Assembly: GCA_022385805.1 (NCBI GenBank)
Contig: MU277676.1
Coordinates: 60,417-124,416, forward strand
Length of the DNA stretch: 64,000 nucleotides
Direction: 5' to 3'
Origin: Pilatotrama ljubarskyi
Lineage: Eukaryota > Basidiomycota > Agaricomycetes > Polyporales > Polyporaceae
Below are positions 55,505-64,000 of this stretch, piece after piece. The stretch's first letter is position 1, and every line of letters begins with the position of its first letter. The position numbers and the translations under genes were made by a program. The notes beneath the pieces were generated by a model, which saw nothing but the letters and a program-made list of their open reading frames with translations, did not search any database and was not told the origin of the DNA.

Positions 55505-56096
55505 GCCTCCCGTGTTCCTCATCATTTCCGCACCGGTCTCATGGCACCTCGTAGAGGGCACCTTGCCCCGCACCCCCAGCTTGAGAAGCCGCCGAGGACC
55601 GACGTGGATGCTCTCGGATTTGACAAGGCATCGCGCATTTCTGTGTTTAGCATTCTGCGGGTCAATCACGGACAAAGGTGGAGAAGCCGCCGCCTTCTAC
55701 GTCTGCGCGACGATTCCCCGGGCCGCGCTTCTCAACTCCTTGGCCTCGTCCACGTGCTCGGTGCGTGTCGCCTCCGTCAACATAACATGTAGCGAACCCC
55801 GCGCATGATCGCTATATGCGGTCGTGCGGTCGTGCTGGCAGGACAACCTCCGCTCATTTCTCAACACTGCGGCTCTTCCGCGGGCGAATGGGTCTGCAGG
55901 CCTTCCGTTATGCCTCCGCGGGCGCCGTATGGCGACAGGACCGGCAGTGCCTCGAGGTCATATGCATCTGCGCGCTGTCCGATCGTGCTTCTTCCACGAT
56001 GCGGATATATGAGCTCGAGGATGTGTACAACAGTCCACAAGCCCTCGGCTCACCTCTAGGTACACCCCTCAGGCATCCGGTACTCAGGATCAAGAC
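55505..56096. other. intergenic region, no gene seen
   Basis: Between the transposon and the esterase. It carries several frames of 60-100 codons on both strands without motifs or splice continuity. The right end must hold the esterase promoter. Confidence 0.4.
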
Positions 56097-57506
56097 ATGC
56101 TTTCATTGACAAGTGCGCTGAGCGTCATCGCGCTCGCTGGCTTCGTCGCCGGTCAGGCGGCTGAGTGGGGCCAATGCGGAGGCATCGGCTGGACTGGTGC
56201 GACCACCTGTGGTATGTGACCTGTCTCTCTACTGCCTACAACAGACCACTCACTCGAGACTGGTTAACGTAGTTTCCGGCACGGCGTGTGTGAAGCTGAA
56301 CGACTACTACTCGCAGTGCCAGCCTGGTGCTGCGGCGCCCCCGCCCCCGCCGACTCCCACCAGCCCGTCTGCTCCCTCTCCGACCAGCAGCGCGCCTACG
56401 GGCAGCGCGCCCTCTGGGCCCGGGCTGGCGTCGATTCCGGCCTCGACCCTATTCCAGATCACGAACTTTGGCACAAACCCGAACAACGTCGGCATGTTCG
56501 TGTACAGGCCCAAGAACGTCGCTGCGAAGCCACCTCTGATCGTCGCGAGCCACTGTAGGTCTTCGGAGCCGTAGCACTGGCAGCACAGGAAGGCTGATTA
56601 GTTTGGCGATGTTAGACTGTTCGGGTACCGCTCAGGCGTACTTCACTGGCTCCAAGTTCGCTCAGCTCTCCGAGACGTACGGCTACGTCGTGCTCTTCCC
56701 CAGCTCCGTAAGCCCCTGCTTCCGTCCTCTCTCAGGCCCCCGCTCACTCATACATTCTTCATTCAGCCCCACTCCGGGACCTGCTGGGACGTCTCCTCCG
56801 ACGAGACGCTCACGCACAACGGCGGCAGCGACTCGCTCAGCATCGCGAATGCAGCTCGCTACGCGATCGCCAACTGGGGCGTCGACCCGGACCGCGTCTT
56901 CGCGGTCGGCACGTCGTCGGGCGCGATGATGACGAGCGTGCTTGCGGGCGCGTACCCGGACATATTTAAGGCGGGCATCGTCGACTCGGGCGTCGCGTTC
57001 GGTTGCTTCGCCGTCCCTGGCCAGCCCGAGGACAGCTGGAACTCGCAGTGCTCGACGGGCGAGCTCATCTTGACCGGCCAGCAGTGGGTGCGTATTGTCT
57101 GCACGAGAGAGTTGTTGACAAAGATGCTGATGACATGGGTGTAGGCTCAGAAGGTGTTCAACGCGTTTCCCGGCTACACCGGCGCGCGCCCGAAGATGCA
57201 GGTCTGGCACGGAACTGCGTACGTCCCCTTGCCCTTCTCCCTGCCGTCTTCCAACATACTTACCGGGTGTCTCTGCGCAGCGACACGACGCTCTACCCGC
57301 AAAATTTCTTCGAGGAGATCAAGCAGTGGACGACGGTGTTCGGCTACCCGAGCACGCCGATCTCGAACGTGTCCGAGTCGTACCTCCCGCGCGGGTACTC
57401 GAACGCGACTTTCGGCCCGAACTTCCAGGCAATCCTCGCGCAGGGCGTCGGCCACACGGTGCCGCTGTTCGAGCAGCAGTACCTGCAGTTCCTGGGCATC
57501 GCGTGA
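56097..57506 (+). CDS. CBM1-linked carbohydrate esterase family 1 (acetylxylan/feruloyl esterase type)
   Basis: Six exons (56097-56211, 56273-56554, 56616-56707, 56767-57087, 57145-57218, 57281-57506) give 369 residues. After a signal peptide (SALSVIALAGFVAGQAA) comes a cellulose-binding CBM1, EWGQCGGIGWTGATTC..CVKLNDYYSQC, then a Pro/Ser/Thr linker. The esterase has LIVASHYCSGTAQAYF, HSGTCWDVSSDETLTHNGGSD, the nucleophile elbow GTSSGAMMT and the histidine region GVGHTVPLFEQQYL. It is secreted and removes acetyl or feruloyl groups from xylan; the two activities cannot be separated from sequence. N-terminal CBM1 placement is common in wood-decay basidiomycetes. Confidence 0.93.
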
Positions 57507-57932
57507 AGGGAAAAGTAGAGGGAATACAGTCTTGAGCTCTGGCTTGCTGTATAGTCGAGATTATTTCGCATCGCGATCATTCTTACCGTTCTCTTGTGTC
57601 TACTTCGCGTTTGGTTGCCTGAGCGTCTCAACAAGGATTCGACGGTGCTGGGTCGAGGAGACGAAGCGCGACGCGCGACTGGACGTGGGCGCAGATGTGA
57701 GACGCGCGCGCGCATATCGAGAAAGATCTGGATCGCGATTGTCGCTTGCATGGCGCTGTCGTCATTCTCGCAGCGGCAGCGGCAGCAACAGTCCTCTCCC
57801 TCAGCTTGTCTCTCTCAGACTACCACTACCGCAATCTTGTTGTCGCTTTCTCGTCGCCCTCGTACTGCACTATAGACACCGGCCAACCGCTCTGAGCGTG
57901 CATAGACGCCGCTGATACCGCTCGCTCGCACG
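57507..57932. other. intergenic region, no gene seen
   Basis: 3' flank of the esterase and promoter of the TCP11-family gene; a CAG-rich short tract (CAGCGGCAGCGGCAGCAACAG, about 57769-57789) is the only visible structure. Confidence 0.4.
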
Positions 57933-60191
57933 ATGGAGAATCTTGTCTCCAAACTACAGTTCCAGGCTCGCGCGCATCCGACAAATGCTGTCCTGAAGCG
58001 CGCCCTCTCAGAATTTCGATTCCTATTGAACGGGGTGCGGATCGACACGCCGGGGTTAAAGGCGAAGTTTGAGGGGTTGAGGAGGGACCTCGACATGCTC
58101 GCGACCGAGGGTCTCTGGGAGCCGTCCAAGGAAGACGAGGAGTCCCTCGCCCGACTGCAAGAACGGCTCGGCCTCGTCCCCGGCGACGATACCCACGAAG
58201 GGCACAACCACATCGACAGCATAGACCACGTCTCTGTCAACCGCCGCCCAAAGTCCCTCGAGCGCCCCAAGTCGGTCGAACGACCGCGGACACCAGATCG
58301 CCCCAAGCCTCTGCAACATCATACAGCTCCTGCGAACGAGGACCTCCGTAAAGCAGGAGAAAATGAGCTTCCTATTGTGCAGCTGCCGCCCCTCCAGACG
58401 CCTTTGCTGCCGGTATCCACCCTTACGCCCACAGTTCTCCCTTTTGAGCTCGTCCAGGCCCTGAACCATACGTTCTTCCTCCATCTGCTCGCAACCGACC
58501 CTGAGCGCGTGCTTCCCCCAGGCAAGTCGTTATTGTCGATCATGACATCCCCGCGCGCGCAAGCCCGCGCGCAAGATGGCGAGGCGCCCAAGCTGGAGGG
58601 ACGCGTCCACGATATGGTACACAAGGCGTTCTGGGACGAGGTAAGTCGTTCCACGCGCCATGGGCATGCATTTCCTAAGTTCGCACCTCTCGCACGCTCC
58701 CGCTAGGCCCTCGCGACGCTATCGGACCCTTCCCCAGCGAAGCAGGTCCCCCGCCTCCGCCGCCTTTACGAGGATCTACTCAACGCACTGAGGCCCCTCC
58801 TCCCGCGTAGTCATCCCGTTTTGGTAACACTCTCCGCTCCACTATCGCCCACCTCCGCACCTCTACGCTCCGCGATAGTGCATCTGAGGGAGATCCTGGC
58901 AGCCCTGCGGGAGCGCTGCGCTCCCGCTCGCGACGCATACATCGATCAGCTCATCCTGAAGGTTGACGAGCCAAACCAACTCGCTTTTAATGCCCAGTTG
59001 GCGCAGCTTGTGGTTGAAGTCACGCGCGCCATCCTGGAGCTGAGCGAGGCGATGCGAGAGGACCTCTCGCAGTTTGTCCTGGGAGAGATGGACGAGAAGG
59101 ATCTGAAAGTGGTCATCACCCAACAGGCGATGCTCCGCGAGAAATCACTCATCCTCCAGCTGTGGCCGCCAAGCCGTATAGAGCCTGCATGGAAGGCATG
59201 GTTGGACGAGCTGCAGTCCACTTCCTTTCCTGGAGCCGAGGCGGTCCAACCTCCTCACCGCCGATGGATATACAGACTTGTGCAGGCGCTCGGCGCTGGC
59301 AGTCCAGTCGTCTGCCCCCTCCCGACGATCCGTATACCAGGGTTCCCGCAAGAAGAGCCGGACGGCGTCCAGAGACCGCCAAACCAACTCCCCCCGCCGT
59401 TCTTCGTGACGTGCCCCAGCCTCCTCGCAGAGCAAAACTACATCCAAGCCCTCGTCATCGCCGCCTCCCTCCGCTCGCTCGTCCGCCTCCCGCCCAAGTA
59501 CGCAACGAGGTCACAGAACGCGGCTGCAGACGGTGGCCCGAGCTTCATGGAGCGCGTCTGGACGCTCCTCAAGGCGTCCATCGAGGAGGAACCCGGCGCG
59601 GGCCAGACGAAGATTATCAACCTCGAAGACGAGGTCGTCCGCGTGCGTCGCGCCTGCGCGGACGCCGACCACCCCGTCACGCCCGAGGAAGAAGCGCGCC
59701 TGCGCGCCGCAGTAGACCGCACGCTCCAGCCGCGCGACCCCGTCTTCCTCCTCCTGCAGAGACGCCTCCTACAAGGGCTCGCGACGTGGCTCGTCTCACC
59801 CTCCCTGTCTGACGGCCCCGGAAGCGCGCCAAACAGTCGCGCAGCGTCGCCCGCGCCCATGCACATGCAGACGGGGCGGGACCGTCCCAGGAAACGGCCG
59901 AGGCTGCACCTGGGGCTGGACAGTCCGCAGAGCGTGTTCGTGGGGTGGGAGCGCGAGCGCGGGCGCCCCCCGGTGATCAAGGGCTTCGAGGACGAGGTGC
60001 TCGTGCGGGAGGTCGGGGAGACGTTCAGGAGGATTGGGGGCGTGGTGGACTGGACGGATCGGATATGGCAGGATCTGATCGAGACGGGGGAGGTGGGGGG
60101 CCCGAGCAGGCCGCCGAGTCGGGCGGCCGCGGCGGCGAGGTCGAGGGAGGTGTCGAGGGAGCGGTCGTCTGCGCCTGCACACAATGCATGA
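57933..60191 (+). CDS. T-complex protein 11 (TCP11/SOK1) family protein
   Basis: Two exons, 57933-58640 and 58707-60191, separated by a 66-nt intron, give 730 residues. Features of the TCP11 fold are seen: VHDMVHKAFWDEALATLSD, RRLYEDLLNALRPLLP, LREILAALRERCAPARDAYI, AQLVVEVTRAILELSEAMREDLSQF and YIQALVIAASLRSLVRLP. A Pro/Arg-rich variable loop lies at about residues 100-145. Yeast SOK1 suppresses loss of PKA and mammalian TCP11 acts in cAMP signalling, so a link to cAMP/PKA is known for the family; the biochemical function is not. The C-terminus is low-complexity Arg/Ser/Ala. Confidence 0.85.
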
Positions 60192-60691
60192 AGGTAGTTC
60201 GTGTACTGGTGCTGCACTTGGTACGGACGCGTTCGGCTTTTGCATATCGGACTGTCATCCTGTATCGAGCATTTCGTTCATCGTATGTTTGCCCTGAGCG
60301 GACAATGTACTACTATTTGCGCATGCAGGGACACCCAGAGTAATCCGACAATCACAATTTAGCGTTTCTCCTTCCTCTTCTGCGCTCGCCTCCGTTGCGG
60401 CAACAACTCTGCCGGTCTGCTAGGTCCGCAAGCACGCGAGCATGCAGAGTCGGGAGCTGTTGGGTTAAACATACACACGGGGGTGAGCGTACTTATGACG
60501 TCTCTGGGAGGAGGCTGACAAACCCTCTCCCTCAGGTTACCACGGCTCACTCTCCTATATGACAGGATGTGCTATCTTCCGAGCGCCCACATTGTTGCAC
60601 CTGCGGAACACTTGAAGGTACGGGAAGGTGGACGGGGGAGGGGGACGCAGAAGTGACTCACCGAGCAAACGACAGGGAAACATCGTCCACA
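60192..60691. other. intergenic region, no gene seen
   Basis: The frame of the next gene is open upstream to 60569, but the N-terminal extension is not conserved-looking, so I place the start at 60692 and treat this stretch as promoter. Confidence 0.4.
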
Positions 60692-61582
60692 ATGTCTGAC
60701 TTGCCCGCACACGCTCCAGACCAGGCCTACTGCAACGTCTCCGCGCTCGAAGCGGGATACATCCAGGTGCCGCTGCAGTGGGTTATCGACACCGCCAAAG
60801 ACGGCGAGACGAGCGTCCTCCCCGCGCTCGCCTTCCTCATCCGGCACTCCAAGAACGGCGACGTCTTCGTCTTCGACCTCGGCATCCGCAAGGACATCGA
60901 GAACCTGCCCACCGGCTACCTCAACCGCATCAACTCCATGGGCTTCCGCACCGACATCCCGCAGGACGCGGCGGACTCGCTCGCCAAAGGCGGGCTCGCG
61001 CCGACCGACGTCAAGCACCTCTGCTACTCGCACCTCCACTTCGACCACATCGGCGACTCGCGCCCGTACACGGCCTCGACGTTCGTCGTCGGCGCCGCCG
61101 CGCGGCCGCTCGTCGAGAACGGCTGGCCGAAGGACCCGAACTCGCTCTTCGCGCAGGACCTCCTGCCCGAGGGCCGCACGCGCTGGCTCGACCCGACGGA
61201 CTGGCCGCCCCTCGGACCGTTCCCGCACGCTTTCGACTTCTACGGGGACGGGAGCCTGTACATCGTCGACGCGGGCCCGGGGCATATGCCTGGCCACATC
61301 AACGTCCTCGCGCGGACGTCCCCGGACGGAGGCTGGATCTACCTCGCAGGCGACAGCGCGCACGACCGGCGACTCCTCACAGGCGAGGCCACGATCCCGC
61401 ACCACCCCGTCTATGGGTGCGCGCACCGCGACAAGGAGGCTGCGGCGGAGCATTTGACGAGGATCCGGACGCTGATGGAGACGTACCCCCGCGTCAGGGT
61501 CCTGCTCGCGCACGACGTTCCGTGGTACGAGATCAATAAGGGTGGCCCGGCCTTTTGGCCAGGGGTGATTGATTCGCTGTGA
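60692..61582 (+). CDS. metallo-beta-lactamase-fold hydrolase (lactonase-like)
   Basis: One uninterrupted frame of 296 residues. The metal-binding motif is HLHFDH at 114-119, with further ligands in GPGHMPGH, in AGDSAHD and in LLAHD near the end. The layout of two metal sites and the spacing of the second Asp/His suggest an N-acyl homoserine lactonase or related lactonase rather than a nuclease or glyoxalase II. It is probably cytosolic; no signal peptide is seen. The coding part is more GC-rich than the flanks, and this gene has no intron in a region where most genes have several. Substrate unknown. Confidence 0.9.
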   Translation: MSDLPAHAPDQAYCNVSALEAGYIQVPLQWVIDTAKDGETSVLPALAFLIRHSKNGDVFVFDLGIRKDIENLPTGYLNRINSMGFRTDIPQDAADSLAKGGLAPTDVKHLCYSHLHFDHIGDSRPYTASTFVVGAAARPLVENGWPKDPNSLFAQDLLPEGRTRWLDPTDWPPLGPFPHAFDFYGDGSLYIVDAGPGHMPGHINVLARTSPDGGWIYLAGDSAHDRRLLTGEATIPHHPVYGCAHRDKEAAAEHLTRIRTLMETYPRVRVLLAHDVPWYEINKGGPAFWPGVIDSL

Positions 61583-63273
61583 GAGGTCGCAATGGATGTG
61601 GATCGGTGTACAGCATCTTGGTGAAGTTTGGCACTCAATAACCAGGTCTACGGCGCCGCGGCGCTTTGACGTCTGTTGATCTAGACAATGGATGAGTGGG
61701 GCTCCGCGTACGGTATTTTGCACAATACAGCTGCACGTACTGGGGCGTACCGGTTCAACGATCATGACGCCGCATGGCTATACCGGGGCTTGGGCGTGGC
61801 TGCAGCCTTCAATAGCTTCTGGTTGGAGAAAAGAAACAATTGGCTGCCGGCCGAGGCTTGCGGAGCCCGTCAGATCCGAGCAGTCCAAGCTGGACAAAAA
61901 CACTCACCAATATACGCGGACCTCGCACGGCACAGCCAGTCAAAGCGTAGCCACAAGCTGACCATCTCCAGGTATATAAGGAGTCCGAACGAACTCCTTA
62001 CACTTCACGACATTCCCCGCTCCCCCATACATCGACGCACTACCACTCCCGACTCAAACATGACATTGCGAGGCACACCTCGTCGACACCTACCGCGTCT
62101 GACAGACAAACCTCTCATTCATTCTCGCAAGTGGTGCTCCTGCTGTGAGTTCGATCGCCACTCCCCCCGAGGAAAGGAGACACTGACATATCATCGTCGA
62201 CTCGGACAAACAAGGGGTCTACCTTACGTCCGGGAAGGCGAGTATGCAAGGACTCGATCTCCGCGCTAGGGACAATACCGGTCGCGGTGGAGGCAACACC
62301 GTCGAATGGCGACCGACCTCTACCTGAACCTGGTGAGGGCGAAGCCAGTCGCGATACCCCCGAAGCCACTGGCAGAAACCTGGCCACTCCAGTGAGTGAG
62401 TATGTTGGACTTGCAATTGGGGCCACGCCGGAACCATGTGCTCACTCACCGCCTTCTGCTCTTCACTAGGGTAGAGCGCCGGGCTTCAGGCCAGAGTCGC
62501 CGGGTACGCGAGCGCCACGAGCTGGCATCGTTCAAGAAACTGCTCAGACAAAAAGGCCTCAGATTGCCCGACAGCGACCTCGGCCCGCACAAACGGCTCT
62601 CGCTCCAAGGTCGACAGCTACGGCGGGTGACGGCACAGGATGCCGCGGACAACTGCGCGAAACCGATGACGCGGAGGACGTCTAGGCAGCCACAGCCCGA
62701 GCCCAAGCCCACAACATGCCGGCGCGTCGTAGGCCCAACGAGATGCTCATGGAAGCAGCCACAGGCCCCGCTGCGATAGAGCACAGCATGGAGTGGGTAG
62801 CCAGATGATGGGCATCCCGGAAGCTGAGAAGACGGGGGTAGCCGGACGGGTAGCGCAGGATCTCCAGGACCGGCTGGTTCCAGATACGATTACTTACTAC
62901 ATGTAGGTGGTTGAAGTAGTAGGGCCCTATAACATTGGGTATTTATCATGGTGTGCATGACCAGACACTCAGACAGTATATGTACGCCTCACTGCTAGAC
63001 GATGCCGAGAATCGCTTGGAGAATCCGTACAACCCCATCAACAATTTGAGCCCATAGTCAGATTGGAAAAGTTCAGGCTTGAGATCAATCGAGACTAGCA
63101 AACCAGAGCAGACAGTATGAATCAAGAGGAGATTGTTAAGCCACACACAGATAGACATGTGAACGAGTGTGTGTGTGCATCAAGCAGAGCGTCGAAGGGT
63201 CGTTGTATGCGGGCGTTCTCGGAAGTGGAAGTCGACTGAGCTAGGGCAGCCCCGACAGGTCAAACCAGCCGAG
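61583..63273. other. gene-poor region with a candidate small gene
   Basis: A TATA-like GGTATATAAGG lies at 61970-61980. One small two-exon frame (62060-62327) follows; a further Arg/Pro/Ala-rich stretch to about 62780 could belong to a third exon but does not join in phase. 62800-63270 shows nothing. Confidence 0.35.
62060..62327 (+). CDS. candidate small two-exon gene, unknown function
   Basis: Exons 62060-62144 and 62215-62327 (GTGAGT...ACAAG intron, 70 nt) would encode 65 residues starting MTLRGTPRRHLPRLTDKPL. A TATA-like element is 80 bp upstream. The codons for RLTDKPL are identical, in the same frame, to those in the orphan gene at 26537-27173. I recognise no family, and both exons are short, so this is only a candidate. 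Confidence 0.25.
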
Positions 63274-64000
63274 TTAGTGACAGTAGACATGCAGTAGGCG
63301 GTCCAGTGCAGGAGACGCCGACGGCTCCTCGTCCTTCAACTTGGGCAAACACTCCAAGTCAAGTACGCCGTCTTCGGTGGAAGACGACCCTGTAGACGAG
63401 AGGAAGGACGAGCCGCTCTCGAAATCACCCCCCTTATCCATATCCTCGGAGTCGGACGACTCGGACGACCCGACTCCGCTCGCACTCGCAGCGTCACACC
63501 ACTCGACAATGGCCGTGAACGAAAACCGGACGAGCTTGTACGCGCTCCGGCACCGTACGCGGCGCTCTGCCCCCACTTTGTGTAGACTCATGTATACGGG
63601 CGGCTCGTCTGAGTCGTCTCCCCCGCTCTTGTCGTCGTCATCGAGGCTGCAGGCGGACGGCGCAAACGCGTCCATGAGACGACCGCTGATACGATAGGCC
63701 GCCGCCCAATCGTCTCCGTCTTCCAGACTCGCGTACGCGGCGTTCGTGCAGTTGCCGCTGGTCCGTGGGATGACTATCGCAGGGCCTCTGAGCGCAAACT
63801 CCTGCAGTGGGGTAGGATCGAGTTTTCGAGAGGCTGTGATGATCCTCCACGGCGCGTGCTCAGCCTCCTCTTCTTCCTGCTCTTCAAGTATCGTGTGCAG
63901 GACGAGAGAAGCGCTAGGCCCCAAAGACTTAACATGGATCGAGCCGACTCCGAGGCCGAAGCCTTCCGCGCCGCCGACAAAGGCCTTGGGGTGCGCCTTG
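63274..64000 (-). CDS. acidic protein of unknown function, 5' part outside the window
   Basis: The frame is open from the window edge to a stop at 63274, about 241 codons. It begins KAHPKAFVGGAEGFGLGVGS and continues with a likely beta-rich domain (WRIITASRKLDP; FALRGPAIVIPRTSGNCT; WAAAYRISGRLMDAF; RSAYKLVRFSFTAIVEW). The second half is Ser/Asp/Glu-rich and probably disordered (GSSESSDSEDMDKGG). No family recognised. No intron needed in the visible part. Confidence 0.7.
   Translation of the reverse strand, partial: KAHPKAFVGGAEGFGLGVGSIHVKSLGPSASLVLHTILEEQEEEEAEHAPWRIITASRKLDPTPLQEFALRGPAIVIPRTSGNCTNAAYASLEDGDDWAAAYRISGRLMDAFAPSACSLDDDDKSGGDDSDEPPVYMSLHKVGAERRVRCRSAYKLVRFSFTAIVEWCDAASASGVGSSESSDSEDMDKGGDFESGSSFLSSTGSSSTEDGVLDLECLPKLKDEEPSASPALDRLLHVYCH

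Noticed and set aside
59438..60217. 259-codon minus-strand frame
   Set aside because: Antisense to the TCP11-family exon and without motifs.
60572..61765. 397-codon minus-strand frame
   Set aside because: Exact antisense of the lactonase-like gene; the Val/Arg/Glu-rich composition comes from the GC-rich sense strand.

Overview
The window is nuclear DNA of a filamentous basidiomycete, most likely an Agaricomycete and probably a white-rot polypore. The evidence is intron-dense genes with many 50-80 nt introns, a secreted class II peroxidase that keeps both the Mn(II) site and the surface tryptophan of versatile peroxidases, a CBM1-tagged CE1 esterase, an intronless HET-domain gene, a Zn2Cys6 regulator and intron-containing tRNAs. 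All gene models were built by hand from reading frames, splice sites and remembered family motifs. No database search was run.

Layout: 1-935 is the 3' end of a LINE-type retrotransposon. 1104-10038 holds tRNA-Leu, carbamoyl-phosphate synthase small subunit (CPA1, with an upstream mini-ORF), a divergent BSD-domain gene, a Zn2Cys6 transcription factor and a hemerythrin-domain gene. A gene-free stretch of about 2.5 kb follows. 12509-16980 is a large EF-hand plus ZZ-type zinc-finger protein, whose 3' end has been copied 1 kb downstream next to a broken unknown gene. 18423-26010 is conserved housekeeping: tRNA-Ser, dynactin p50, a mitochondrial HAD phosphatase of the HDHD5/CECR5 type, a Pex24/dysferlin-domain peroxin and caleosin. 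26537-47100 is the accessory part: an orphan small gene, an O-methyltransferase pseudogene, the peroxidase, an MMT-type metal transporter, a P450 with an 11-nt exon, a serine-rich membrane protein, a decayed zinc alcohol dehydrogenase and a HET gene. 47920-53574 returns to conserved genes: DCC1 cohesion factor, a DUF262-domain protein and a NIPA magnesium transporter. 53786-55502 is an apparently intact Tc1/mariner DD34E transposon with 210-bp inverted repeats, one of which is interrupted by a 110-bp MITE-like insertion. 56097-64000 carries the CE1 esterase, a TCP11/SOK1-family gene, a metallo-beta-lactamase-fold enzyme, a second small orphan gene and the 3' part of an acidic protein that runs off the window.

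Functional themes: the secreted peroxidase (lignin) and CBM1-CE1 esterase (xylan ester bonds) fit wood decay. The P450 and the two decayed enzymes (O-methyltransferase, alcohol dehydrogenase) suggest a turning-over set of aromatic or secondary metabolism genes. The HET gene and the DUF262 protein are the best candidates for self/non-self or defence-related roles. Nothing here forms an operon. Neighbouring genes are mostly independent, with divergent pairs at CPA1/BSD, HDHD5/PEX and DUF262/NIPA.
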